NCBI RefSeq assembly: GCF_004027225.2
Contig: NC_044278.2
Location: forward strand, 81,108,923 to 81,172,922
Reading direction: 5' to 3'
DNA length: 64,000 bases
From: Strigops habroptila
Lineage: Eukaryota > Chordata > Aves > Psittaciformes > Psittacidae
Position numbers and translations under genes: made by a program. Below the pieces are notes generated by a model. That model worked only from the letters and a program-made list of their open reading frames with translations. It was not told the origin of the DNA and made no database searches. Below, in pieces: positions 1-9,703 of the stretch (position 1 is the stretch's first letter; every line of letters begins with the position of its first letter).

Positions 1-49
1 CATTAACAAAAAAAAAAAAAAAAAAAAAAAGGCATTTCTCTTCTAAAGC

Positions 50-613
50 CGTGAATCCCCTCATGTACTGGGCACAGGTGAGGCCACACCTCGGATACGG
101 TGCTCAGTTCTGGGTGCCTCACTACAAGAGACATTGAGGTGCTGGAGCAGGGTCAGAAAAGGGCAGCAAAGCTGGTGAAGGGTTTGGAGAATAAGTCTGA
201 TGAGGAGCGGCTGAGGGACCTGGGAGGGTTTAGTCTGGAGAAAAGGAGGCTCAGGGGGAACCTTATGGCGTTCTACAACTACCTGCCAAGGAGGTTGCAG
301 TGAGGTGGGGTCGGTCTCTTCTCCCAAGTAACAAGAGATAGGACAAGATATAACATCCTCAAGCTGCACCAGGGGAGGTAGAGATTGGATATTAGGAAAA
401 ATTTCTTCACTGAGAGGGTGGTCAGGCATTGGAACAGGCTGCCCAGGGAAGTGGTGGAATCACCATCCCTGGAAGTGTTTAAAAACCGTGTAGGTGAGGC
501 CCTCAGTGATACAGTTTAGTGGTGGTCTTGGCAGTCCTGGGGTAATGGTTGGACTTGATGATCTTAAAGGTCTTTTCCAACCTAGTTGGTTCTATAATTA
601 TATGACTCTATGC
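50..613 (+). mobile_element. CR1 LINE fragment, 5'-truncated
   Basis: The sense strand reads the end of CR1 ORF2 and its 3' UTR. It has the typical run from GTACTGGGCACAGGTGAGG through GACATTGAGGTGCTGGAGCAG and GAAAAGGAGGCTCAGGGGG to GGACTTGATGATCTTAAAGG and a degenerate octamer end (TTCTATAATTATATGACTCTATG). The body is broken by stops and is not coding. It belongs to the same subfamily as the copy in COMMD6 intron 4, sharing the diagnostic stretch around GGTAATGGTTGGACTTGATG. The left edge is approximate, and a poly(A) run at about 8-30 lies just before it. Confidence 0.9.
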
Positions 614-784
614 TTTCCCACCTCAGGAGCATATACATACCTTTCTTGGCCTTCTGGCTAAGATCAAGCAATGTGTAATATGTACATTTCACATACAGTA
701 TAATACACATTTTATATATTTACATACTAGATTTAGTGTTATGCCTTCTTTCTAGTTAATACGGAACAGCTAAACATGAAGGAA

Positions 785-1032
785 CCCACCACCAACTGGA
801 AGAGGGTAGTTTTAGATTAGATACAAGGAAGAAGCTCTTCGCTGTGAGGGTGGTGAGACACCGGAACAAGTTGCCCAGAGAAGCTGTGGCTGCCCCATCC
901 CTGGCAGTGTTCAAGGCCAGGTTGGATGGGGCTTTGAGCAACCTGGTCTAGTGGAAAGTGTCCCCGCCTATGGCAGGGGATTGGAACTAGATGATCTTTA
1001 AGGTCCCTTTCAACACAAACCATTCTATGAAA
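785..1032 (+). mobile_element. CR1 LINE 3' fragment
   Basis: About 245 bp of CR1 3' end in sense orientation. It contains GTGAGGGTGGTGAGACACCGG, TTGCCCAGAGAAGCTGTGG, GGCAGTGTTCAAGGCCAGG and GGAACTAGATGATCTTTAAGG, and ends near CATTCTATGA. It is of the subfamily with GGAACTAGATGATC rather than GGACTTGATGATC, so it is a separate insertion from the copy just upstream. The left border is approximate. Confidence 0.88.
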
Positions 1033-2213
1033 TGGTGTTTCTAGATTCTTAGAGATGGGCTTACGAAGGTGCCAGACAGCCAGAAGGGTATGGAGTCAGG
1101 GTACCATATGGTTGAGGACCCAGGCACCAGAGAAACCCAGCTAACAGACACACTTTCTCCTCTCTGCCTGAAGAACTTTTTGAAGAACTTGGTATAGTTC
1201 TTCAGAGAGTGTCAATGCAAATTATACCCCATTCTTGTAAATGTTAAGTTTATGAAATGGAGTAAATTCCCTCTGTATTTTACCCCCTGTAATTACTTAA
1301 CAGGACTTTGGTCATGCCACATGCCTGTACCTGAAGCTTCTGTATTGACCTACCAACAATATTGGAGCGTATCTCTTTAGCAATTCTGTCCACTTGTAGC
1401 TCATGAGGTTTGTCTTCTAGTTTCTATACCAAATGTCCCCTCAATTTAAGTTCTCAGTCCTTGTCTAGCCAAAAGATGGGCCTGTAGTGTCAGAATACCA
1501 CCACAGCCTGCATCTACCTTCCCCTGTCACAGAATGCTTAGAGAAGGCAGAATCTTCTAAAGATACATAATTTAACTCTGTGGATGAGCAGACATGCCAA
1601 AATCATTCCATACTTCACCACCTCCTGTTCAAATTCAAAGAACTAAAAAGCGTGCTTACACGCCGACAAAAATAACCCCAAAATAATTCCAAATTTGAGA
1701 AAATGATTCTGTAATTGCCAAACCATATTCAACTTCACATCTTGGAGAAAGAATGAAAAGTAACATAACGAATATTAGTCATAGCACTAAAGGCACTTTT
1801 AGGAGACTTGATGAAAATGTAATATAAAATAATATGTAAAGTTCTCTAGATAACAACATGTGTAATAGTTACCCAAGTTAAAAACAAAGAGTTTGTTAAG
1901 TCTTTACTATCAGAGACAGATCTTACCAGTACGTACTTTGCTAGTGTTTTGACAACCATGAGGTCATAAAAACACATACTAGGCAAAAACATTTGCACAC
2001 TTTAATTAGATACTTTAAAAGGGAGAGGCCAAGATCAGACAGGCCATAAATGTCTAAAGCTCATAAACACATACTGTGTTGCATAATAATTACCCTTTTC
2101 CTGAAACACATTCTCAATTCTTTCATTAACATTTATTGAAAATACATGATTTTAAACTAGCCAGCACTACTGCATGAAAAGTTGCTTTACTTCTCAATCA
2201 CAATTTTACAATA
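1033..2213. other. AT-rich non-coding DNA, no feature recognised
   Basis: No long open frame, no RNA gene and no repeat that I can name. This flank would be expected to lead towards UCHL3 on the minus strand if human synteny holds, but no exon resembling that gene could be read here. Confidence 0.5.
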
Positions 2214-2214
2214 G

Positions 2215-2642
2215 ATCATAGAATTATGGAATGGTTAGGGTTGGAAAGGACCTTAAGATCATCTAGTTCCAACCCCCTGCCATGGGCAGGGACGCCTCAT
2301 ACTGAACTCCAAGGTTTAGTCACCCAAGGCTGTCCACCCTGGCCTTCAACACTGCCAGGGATGGGGCATTTACCACTTCTTTGGACAACCTGTGCCAGTG
2401 CCTCACCACCCTCACAGTAAAGAACTTCTTCCTTATATCTAACCTAACTTCCCCTGTTTAAGTTTGAAGCCATTACCCCTTGTGCTATCACTACAGTCCC
2501 TGATGAAGAGTCCCTTCCCAGCATCCTTATAGGCCCCCTTCAGATACTGGAAGGCTGCTATGAGGTCTCCACGCAGCCTTCTCTTCTCCAGCCTGAACAG
2601 CCCCAACTCTCTCAGCCTGTCTTCATACGGGAGGTGCTGAGA
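2215..2642 (-). mobile_element. CR1 LINE 3' fragment, minus strand
   Basis: Reads as the complement of a CR1 3' end. It starts at ATCATAGAATTATGGAATGG, runs through AGATCATCTAGTTCCAACCCC and CTTCTTCCTTATATCTAACC, and ends in CAGCCTGTCTTCATACGGGAG. It is followed by a poly(A) run at about 2655-2675. It covers roughly the last 430 bp of the element and encodes nothing intact. Confidence 0.92.
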
Positions 2643-2654
2643 TTATAACAGCAT

Positions 2655-2877
2655 AAAAAAAAAAAAAAAAAAAAAGCTCAGAACACATGTGAGACTGATT
2701 AATACACAAATCTAAGAATATTTGCCTTTTTTTTTTTTTTTTGAAGGTGAAACTGGTAAAGGATCAGTGCTGTTTTAGGGCTCTAGCAACACCCCAAACT
2801 AAATTTAACCAAGTTCTGTCTGGAAAGTTTATTGAACATGGTTCTAGCTGTAGTTTTATTAAAAAAAAAAAAAAAAA
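2655..2877. repeat. Cluster of A/T homopolymer runs
   Basis: Three homopolymer runs lie within about 220 bp: poly(A) at 2655-2675, poly(T) at 2727-2742 and poly(A) at 2861-2877. They probably reflect old retroelement tails or simple-sequence slippage. No coding content. Confidence 0.8.
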
Positions 2878-3329
2878 GCTATTTCTCCATAGAAAGTGAA
2901 GACATAGTTTATCAACACAAATCACCCCCGTGAACTGCAGTTTATTTGCAGGTGTACAGGCTGGTTCCACCATCTACCTGTACCGAGTACGGTTACTGTA
3001 TGTGTCCGTACAAGTTCAGTATACCATACATGCTGTGTGCCCACAGCACAGCACGATTTACGTACCCAAGACTACAGCGGGCACCAAGGGAACTCTGGCA
3101 CCGATTAACAATAAACCACACCCAGTAATCAACTTGTTGCGCAAACCAGGCGCGATTTGAACCGGCGCTTCCAGAAGCCTCTCACGGAGGATTCTTCCAC
3201 CAGCACCGCTTCCCAACTACGGCCCCCTAAGGGCCACCATCTGCGGTTAGCCCTTTCCGTCCCACGGGTGCAGGCTCAGTAATCTCTTTCAAGTCAGTGT
3301 CGATTTCACTTGTATCTACTGAACAAGCG
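2878..3329. other. Upstream flank of COMMD6, moderate CpG content
   Basis: Unique sequence with more CpGs than the DNA to its left, grading into the promoter island. Short open frames here look accidental. A GGTTCAAATC match on the minus strand near 3155 was tested as a tRNA B box and failed to fold. Confidence 0.5.
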
Positions 3330-3426
3330 TTCTAACGTCGAAAAGGACGAGACCCGCCACCACTCACACCCACCCAGCGCTGAGGCGGCGGACGCGGGGA
3401 GAACGGCGCATGCTCCCCCCCGGCAG

Positions 3427-3431
3427 CCAAT
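3427..3431 (+). promoter_or_regulatory. CCAAT box (distal)
   Basis: AGCCAATAAG lies about 109 bp before the COMMD6 ATG and fits the NF-Y consensus. It pairs with a second box 50 bp downstream. Confidence 0.6.
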
Positions 3432-3476
3432 AAGGGCGAAGCCACCGCCTCTGCCTCGCTCTGGTATGCCTGGGAG

Positions 3477-3481
3477 CCAAT
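3477..3481 (+). promoter_or_regulatory. CCAAT box (proximal)
   Basis: GAGCCAATCAGAG is a near-ideal NF-Y site, 59 bp before the COMMD6 ATG and 27 bp before the ETS core at 3504-3509. Confidence 0.65.
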
Positions 3482-3535
3482 CAGAGCGGCCAGCGTTGTG
3501 TGGCGGAAGTCGGGCCTCGGCGGCTGCGCCGCGCC

Positions 3536-3578
3536 ATGGCTGCGGGTTCCGCTGTGGTGCGGGCGCTGGAGACGCTGG
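3536..3578 (+). CDS. COMMD6: COMMD6 coding exon 1
   Basis: Encodes [14 protein letters not shown] plus the first base of codon 15. The ATG context GCGCCATGG is strong. The exon ends CTGG before GTGAGG, a good donor, leaving phase 1. An overlapping frame that stays open into the intron is a product of high GC content. Confidence 0.88.
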
Positions 3579-6500
3579 GTGAGGGGGCCCTGGCGTGGGG
3601 GCCCTGGCGTGAGGCGGGGAAGCTGGCCCCGCACGGTGTGGCGTGTGAGAGGAGGGCAGTGCGGCCCGCCGGGTGTGCGGCGTTCCGGTGTGCCGGCCCT
3701 CCCTTCTCCGGAAGGCTTAGCCGCGGAGCCGCCTCGCTCAGGGCATGCGCCAGCCGTTCCCCGGGGGTCCTGGCGAAAGCTTGTGGGTGATCGGGGAGGG
3801 CTTCCCGGGCTGTCCCCTGGCGCCGGGGGGCTTCGCCGCCGAGAGGTGGCGTAGATGTAGCAGCGTATCTTTTGGGAGAGCGGCGGTCTCGTGCTGCGAG
3901 TGTCAGAGGGCAAGCTGAGGAGCTTGGTGCAGATACTGCTCCACGGGGTCGGGAGAGTTATCGGGGCTGTCAAACCATGCGGTGCATGGGACTGTGAAGG
4001 CTTTAAGGAGACACTCCTCTTAGTCTTGACTTGGGACGCTGAGCAGGCTGTGTTAACGTAATTCATGACAAACTCCCTTAAAGAAAGCTTTGCTGTAAAA
4101 GTAAATGCATGCACCATGACCCAGGAATTCTTCAGAGATAGATTAGATTCATTACTATAACACTTCAAGGATTTATTTCTGATCGCTGCTGCTTGTGTTT
4201 TTTAGATGGTGGTGGTGCAGCAGATAAGATTAATTTAATACCTCAAGACTTTTTTGCAGAACTGGTAAGTGGGGCAACAAATGGGATGTGGAAAGAAACC
4301 TTTTTGTTTAAGCTCTTCTGGTTTTTGCCTGTTGCAAAGGGAATCTTATGTATGGGGTAGTTCAGATTTATGTAACTCATGAAATGGACCAGTTCTGATA
4401 AGAGCGATGGGATTGCTTTACATTTATTTTTTTTATCATGGAAGACCTTTAAAAATGTATTTTTGCCTTTCATCTAAATGAGACATCAAGCTAGTTTGTC
4501 TAGAGAACATTCAGCTTGTTTACTGTAGTGTGCACTTGAACAGAATGCCTGTTCAATTGATATGAAAATGGCGTGTTAAGTAGGAATAGCTAGTGAGGCA
4601 GTAACTGAAGTCTTGACTGAATTTATTTGCTTTTCTTGATTTTGATACAATTTTAATATCAGTCATTTCAGCGACTTTTTTTCTTGAGTACACATTTAAA
4701 GCAACCTCCTGTTGTCCGTCTATGCATTAACCAGTTTTATTTTTGATTTGTAGTCTCCAAGTAGTCGAGCTAGCTTTGTCCTGTATATTAAAATATGCAT
4801 TAAGAATGTTTTCAAACTTTCTTTACAGTGTGAACAAATAATTCAACATCTGAACCATAAGATCCCTGGTGTAAATACAGCTGAACTGTGTCAGGTAAGT
4901 TTGGATGCTAGCACTTGCAAGTATATTAGCTATATACGCTGTAAAGGATAGATTCCCCAAGTCTTGTCTTTGTGTGTGTGTATATACAAAGAGATTTTTA
5001 TTAATGTATAATTTACTCGTAATTGTTTGAACATTCTGTTTCTAGAGAATTCAAACATCTGGGATTGAGATTGGTGTTGGTGACCTGGCAAAAATAGCTA
5101 ACATTGTTTCATTTCTATTTAGGTAAGCACAACATAATTTACTTTGCCTCATATCTTTTTTTCCTTCCACCCCAACTTAATAGTGGTATTAAAAAGTGGC
5201 ATCAAATATGGGTATAAACAAACTGATTTGGGAAAAGGGCAAACATTTGTAGTTCTCAGTACACAAAGAAAGAACTGGCCTTAGTTTATGTTCCCCAAAA
5301 TATATAGTGACTTAATATATTGTCTCACTTCTTTTAAAGAGAATTGAAGAGAGGAAATTGTTCTGTGATCCTGTCTGCAAGCTTTAGGGCTGCTGGCAAA
5401 ACAAAAGAGGAAGCTAAGCTCTGTTCAAAAGCTAAGTCAGCTAGGCCTTTGCCTGGAAGAAGTGTGTCCTAAAGACTTCTTGTTTCTCAGAGATTAGAAC
5501 TATAGAATCAACTAGGTTGGAAAAGACCTTTAAGATCATCAAGTCCAACCATTACCCCAGGACTGCCAAGTCCACCACTAAACCATATCACTGAGAGCCT
5601 CATCTACATGGTTTTTAAACACTTCCAGGGATGGTGATTCCACCACTTCCCTGGGCAGCCTCTTGCAATACCTGGTTACCCTCTCAGTGAAGAAATTTTT
5701 CCTAATATCCAATCTCTACCTCCCCTGGTGCAGCTTGAGGGCATTTCCTCTTTTCCTATCTCCTGTTACTTGGGAAAAGAGACTGACCTCCATCTCACTA
5801 CAACCTCCTTTCAGGTAGTTGTAGAGAGCGATAAGGTCCCCCCTGAGCCTCCTTTTCTCCAGACTAAACCCTCCCAGGTCCCTCAGCCGCTCCTCATCAG
5901 ACTTGTTCTCCAGACCCTTCACCAGCTTTGCTGCCCTTTTCTGGACCTGCTCCAGTACCTCAATGTCTCTCATGTAGTGAGGGGCCCAGAACTGAACACA
6001 GTGTGGCCTCACCAGTGCTGAGTACAGAGGGATGATCACTTCCCTAGTCCTGCTGGCTACACTGTTTCAGCATTTTTGCCTGTTTGAAGGGCACACAGTT
6101 TTATAACAATTGGACTCTGCTGTGATAAAGGTAAAGCTTTTAGGTGGTATTTTTAGTTGTTGTTTTGTTCTGAGTTTTTCTGTTTTCAGAAAGAAAACGT
6201 TTTCATGATCTTGCTGCTTGTTTTAATATCTAGTATCTAAATATGACTGAAGAAACCATACCAGTAGAAATTCAACATATTACTTTTTTTTCCTCTATAA
6301 AATACAAAGTCTTAAATTATATTAGACCATGCTATTGGAAGGACCAACTCTTTTCCTCTTTTATTAATGCCTTTTGAAGAGGAGTGGATCTGCGTGAACA
6401 AACCCTGGCTGGGAATTTTTTGGGTTGTTTAACCTGTTTCTGTAGAGGTAATTGAGTAGCAATTTTCCTCTAGATGTGCTGCCTTTTCAGTTGATGGTTT

Positions 6501-9500
6501 ATTGTGTAATTTGACTTCTGTTAGTACCCATTATACCATTACCTAGAGGTTCTTACTTGCCTTTGATACTTAAATTACCTCTCCTAAATGTTTAATTAAA
6601 AAGTGCCTTATTTCTAAAGTAATAACATTTTTTTAACTGCTCTATGCACACACCTTTCACTAAATTATGCCTTTTCTCAGTTGCAACAGCACTTGGAGGT
6701 TGTGATCATTTTTGTTTTAATGTTGCATATTGTGCAAGCCCTGCAAAGCTTGGTCTCTGCGTATTAAGACATACTAAAAGTCAAGTTGTGTTGTTTTTTG
6801 CATGTGGATACATAAGATTAGTAAAATATTCTGGGGAAAAAATATGACAGGCTACCCAATAATTGTAAGGTATATAGACACATAAACCAGAAATAAATTG
6901 CCTATTTGGCGTGAAGTGAGACGTTTTATTAAATTTGTGGAGAGTGAAATTGATGTGGTGTTCTCTGGATATGCCTTATAGCACAGCAGCCAGAAACAAT
7001 CTCTCTACGGAAGAACTCATCGCCACCTTGGGCAATGCAGTCAGCGCGCTGCCGAAACATGCACTTCAGGTCATTCGTCATGTGTGGAATGAGCAGGGCA
7101 AATCCATTAGTGTGTCAGAAGATGCAGGAAATATGGCCACGGTGGGGCAGGTAACTACATGACACAGTGCAGCTGAGCTATTAACTTTTCAGATATGTCA
7201 GTGCTTCATTGTGTGTGTTGTGTTGTCAAGGACGTGGTGGTATCTTGACTGCTGAAAGCTTTCATATATATATATATATTTACACACACACATATGTATA
7301 TGTTCATATATGTTGCCAAATGCCTACTCAGATAAAGGAGCTTATAAAATAAAGGTTGACTAAATGCTGAACAGTTTTCTAATATTGTTGCTTGGACAAT
7401 AAAGTTACATTTTATACCTCTTTAAAAATCAGCATTTCATAGTACTATTAGGGAATATTACTGTGGGAATAGTACTATAGGGAATAGCGAGTGGCAGTCA
7501 GTTGTATTGGCTGTTTGTGTGAATCTGTTCTAGATTTAATTGTTCTTTTGAGTTGATAACATCAGCACTTAATTGTTTTATTCTTTGTCTCCTTAAGTAA
7601 GTTTAAATTTTTTTAAAGATAACCTGTCAAATTCCAGCATTCCTTTTTTCCCCTTTTTAAAAAAAATAGAGTGTATTTGCACTTTAAAATCTTTTTTTCT
7701 AAGAACAATTAAAAGTGTGGAATTAGGGGAAAAAAAAAATTTTGTCTGAGGCTTGGTAGTAAGCTTCTCTGAAGGCTCTCTTCTTTATGCAAGTTCTGCC
7801 TACCATAAAAGGCTAAAAATGATAACTTACCTGTCTGAAATGTTTTTATGATGTACTTTGATTTATCTAAAATCAACTTATGAAATGCCTTAATTTTTTT
7901 TCTCCATTAGTTCTATTATGAAAATTTTCGAGCACTGTCCGAGGTTTTGCTCATGTTGCCACTTGATTTAGAAACCTCTTAAAAAAAAAAAAACAATGAC
8001 CAAAGCATGCATGGTATACAAACCAGGTGAACTCTATGGCTCAAACTCCTCTTACTAGAACTTAAACCAGACTGTACTTGACTACTGACAGTACTTGAAT
8101 AAGGAAAACAGATTAAGTGAAGTAACTTACTGCTTGTTTCATCACTATTAAAAGGATGATTTTTGTATTTGCAGTAATATCTGAATGTGTATGTTTCCCA
8201 TTTGTATATGAGCTCTAGATGTTCTATATTGTCTGGAAAACATCCATCTGACAGAACGGTGATGGTAGACTAGGTCTTTCTTTAACTTGTTTTTCTTTGT
8301 AGTTTGTAGATATTAAATGGAAACTGGGAGTTGCAATGAGCTCTGACACATGCAGATCTCTGAAGTACCCTTACGTTACGGTGACACTAACAGTCGCAGA
8401 CCCTTCAGGACAAATAACAGACAAAACTTTTGAAATGACGATCCCACAGTTCAAGGTCTGTGATCAGTGTTATCTGAATCAATCTCTTCAAAACAGTGAC
8501 ATTGTTGTGAATGAGCAACTGTATACCTTCATGCATACGTTTGTGTTGCTGATTTACTAACACAGTCGTTCAAAGATGAAGCATTAAATAATTATCTAAA
8601 ACACTGAAGCTGAATACTTATTTCATAGCATTTAGTTCTATGTCACTTATCCAAAAATATTAATTTAGCAATAATTAATCTGTTAGTTTATGAATAAGCT
8701 AACAACTGAAGATGTAAAGACGGTTGGATCTTTCTTGTCATCTGTCACTCTGCCTTATTAAAAATAGATGGAACATTTTAAATCTAGGGAACTGTTCCCC
8801 AGGCTCAAAATCCAAAACTTGGGTTAAGTCTAACACTTACTCATGATGAGGAATAGAGAGGTCAGTCTGCTTTGTCACCACTGGCTCTTAACTGCTATGC
8901 CTTTGTCTATTAACTTATGTAACTTTGTTTAATTTTGCATAAATGTGGCACTTCGGTTTAAAGGACAAATACGAAATATAGAATATTGCATAATCTTACA
9001 AATAAATAAATCCTTGGAGTTGGACTGGCAGAAATTTGAGACGGATATTCTGAATCCTTAGATGTTGTGAAATATTAATTCTGGTTGAAACCTATTCAGT
9101 AATTTGCTGTTCAGTTACTATAAGAAATGGGCACTATACTCGATAATCCTGGATTATTTCAGCAGTTAATAGAAACATCTGTGAGAGAAGTCTTTTTTTA
9201 TGGTGGTGGTCTTGTTGTTGGGATATTTTTTGTGGGGTTTTGTTTGTTGTGGGTTTTTTTTTGTGGTTTTGGTTGGTTTTTTGTTTTTTGTTTGTGGTGA
9301 GAGAGCTACTTTGTGTTTTTCTTTCACAGCCTATTTTCCTATTAATGGGCAAACCCATGTAAATAAGGCATCACCTGCATAGATTTAATAGCGAATGTAC
9401 CCCAATGCCAACCAGGACACAAAAAGAAAAGCAGAAACTTTCAGTTCAATCTGCAAATTGTAACTGGAGGAAAGAGGGAATGTGAGAAATATGGATTGTG

Positions 9501-9634
9501 ATTTTTGTCTAACATGCTAGTTCGAAGTACAGTTCGAGCTTTTCTTCAAGCAACTGAAATTTGTCTTAAATCTTGCTTTTTAGAACTTCTTCAGACAGTT
9601 CAAGGAAATGGCGGCTGTTCTTGAAACAGTTTGA
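3536..9634 (+). CDS. COMMD6: COMM domain-containing protein 6, seven coding exons (gene span)
   Basis: COMMD6 is a subunit of the COMMD ring in the Commander complex, which works with CCDC22/CCDC93 and Retriever in endosomal cargo recycling; COMMD proteins have also been linked to NF-kB control. Exons 3536-3578, 4206-4264, 4829-4894, 5046-5122, 6982-7150, 8303-8455 and 9584-9634 all have GT-AG borders and matching phases, giving 618 nt, or 205 codons plus TGA. Residues 1-138 are a mostly helical N-terminal (HN-like) region. Residues 139-205 are the COMM domain, with W144, G147, the [13 protein letters not shown] segment, MTIPQF and the terminal [12 protein letters not shown]. The start is the first ATG in a strong Kozak context (GCGCCATGG). 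The human protein is only about 85 residues and lacks the long N-terminus (from memory); this copy is the standard COMMD length. Introns are short except intron 4, which holds a CR1 copy. Confidence 0.94.
4206..4264 (+). CDS. COMMD6: COMMD6 coding exon 2
   Basis: The acceptor TTTTTTAG precedes ATGGTGGTGG and the donor CTG/GTAAGT is close to consensus. It completes codon 15 (Asp) and encodes residues 15-34, [20 protein letters not shown], the start of the helical N-terminal region. It leaves phase 0. Confidence 0.9.
4829..4894 (+). CDS. COMMD6: COMMD6 coding exon 3
   Basis: The acceptor CTTTACAG and donor CAG/GTAAGT are both strong. Encodes residues 35-56, beginning [17 protein letters not shown], an amphipathic helix and turn of the N-terminal domain. 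Phase 0 at both ends. Confidence 0.92.
5046..5122 (+). CDS. COMMD6: COMMD6 coding exon 4
   Basis: The acceptor TTTCTAG and donor TTTAG/GTAAGC flank residues 57-81 plus two bases of codon 82. The peptide [20 protein letters not shown] followed by VSFLF continues the helical N-terminal domain. It leaves phase 2, matching the one-base start of the next exon. Confidence 0.92.
5123..6981 (+). other. COMMD6: COMMD6 intron 4
   Basis: The longest intron of the gene (about 1.86 kb), GTAAGC...TTATAG. About 560 bp of it is an antisense CR1 insertion; the rest is AT-rich without features. The acceptor (GCCTTATAG) has a poor pyrimidine tract, which could favour skipping of exon 5. Confidence 0.85.
5501..6066 (-). 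mobile_element. CR1 LINE fragment in COMMD6 intron 4, antisense
   Basis: The complement strand carries the end of CR1 ORF2 and the 3' UTR. The element starts on this strand at ACTATAGAATCAACTAGG, passes GATCATCAAGTCCAACC and CTCAGTGAAGAAATTTTTCC, and reaches ACTGAACACAGTGTGGCCTC and GATGATCACTTCCCTAGTCC. It is of the same subfamily as the copy at the left edge of the window and in inverted orientation to it. An open frame of 107 codons inside it is a remnant, not an intact protein. Confidence 0.93.
6982..7150 (+). CDS. COMMD6: COMMD6 coding exon 5
   Basis: Completes codon 82 (Ser) and encodes residues 83-138, with [20 protein letters not shown] and [17 protein letters not shown], the last helices of the N-terminal domain and the linker to the COMM domain. 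The largest exon. The acceptor is weak and the donor is GGGCAG/GTAACT. This exon belongs to the part absent from short human COMMD6. Confidence 0.9.
7264..7310. repeat. AT/AC dinucleotide microsatellite
   Basis: (AT)n followed by (AC)n and TATG variants in COMMD6 intron 5. A plain length-variable microsatellite. Confidence 0.85.
7911..7982 (+). other. Possible alternative terminal exon in COMMD6 intron 5
   Basis: An excellent acceptor (TTTTTTTCTCCATTAG) precedes 23 open codons beginning [20 protein letters not shown] and then TAA, directly before an A-run. Exon 5 ends in phase 0, so a splice to here would be in frame and would replace the COMM domain with a 23-residue tail. No good poly(A) signal was seen close by, and an open frame this short is common by chance. 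Confidence 0.25.
8303..8455 (+). CDS. COMMD6: COMMD6 coding exon 6 (COMM domain)
   Basis: The acceptor TTTTTCTTTGTAG and donor TTCAAG/GTCTGT bound 51 codons, residues 139-189. It begins [20 protein letters not shown] and ends FEMTIPQFK, which matches the family COMM signature: the W-x-x-G strand, the LKYPYV strand and the IPQF segment. This region matches human COMMD6 almost residue for residue from memory and gives the gene its name. In-frame reading past the donor reaches a stop at 8560, which would give a truncated protein if intron 6 were retained. Confidence 0.96.
9197..9301 (+). repeat. T/G-rich low-complexity tract in COMMD6 intron 6
   Basis: About 100 bases almost devoid of A and C on this strand (GGTGGTGGTCTTGTTGTTGG and TTGTGGTTTTGGTTGG). 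Open frames on both strands here are composition artefacts. Confidence 0.85.
9584..9634 (+). CDS. COMMD6: COMMD6 coding exon 7 with stop
   Basis: The acceptor TTGCTTTTTAG is followed by codons for [16 protein letters not shown] and TGA at 9632-9634. The C-terminal helix corresponds to the end of human COMMD6, which also finishes in ETV (from memory). The 3' UTR follows without a further intron. Confidence 0.95.
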   Translation, partial: NFFRQFKEMAAVLETV

Positions 9635-9703
9635 AGAGAACTTTTATTTACACTGAAATTTCGGACAGGCTTCAATCAAATATACTTTCTGTTCTGCACA
9701 GGG

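Larger units (their letters stand above)
3330..3860 (+). promoter_or_regulatory. COMMD6: CpG-island promoter of COMMD6
   Basis: GC- and CpG-rich stretch with no TATA box, spanning the COMMD6 start. Visible sites are CCAAT at 3427-3431 and 3477-3481 (same orientation, 50 bp apart; NF-Y type), an ETS core CGGAAG at 3504-3509, and an NRF1-like GCATGCGC at 3743-3750 inside intron 1. CCAAT/ETS/NRF1 sets are typical of housekeeping promoters. If transcription starts near the ETS site, as is common, the 5' UTR is only a few tens of bases; this is inference. In human a head-to-head neighbour, UCHL3, shares this region (from memory), but no UCHL3 first exon could be read on the minus strand. Confidence 0.8.

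Noticed and set aside
3140-3225. tRNA gene on the minus strand, suggested by GGTTCAAATC
   Set aside because: The T-arm has two mismatches in five pairs, no acceptor stem partner is present about 70 bases upstream, and there is no A-box match.
3332-4168. 278-codon minus-strand frame over the COMMD6 promoter, considered as UCHL3 or another divergent gene
   Set aside because: The protein is low-complexity and unlike UCHL3, it overlaps COMMD6 exon 1, and high GC content explains the lack of stops.
5716-6039. 107-codon minus-strand frame in COMMD6 intron 4 as a gene
   Set aside because: It is the C-terminal remnant of CR1 ORF2 within a truncated LINE copy.
9197-9301. G-quadruplex or gene in the T/G-rich tract of COMMD6 intron 6
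   Set aside because: G-runs are mostly two to four bases with long T-rich loops, and the tract is simple low-complexity sequence.
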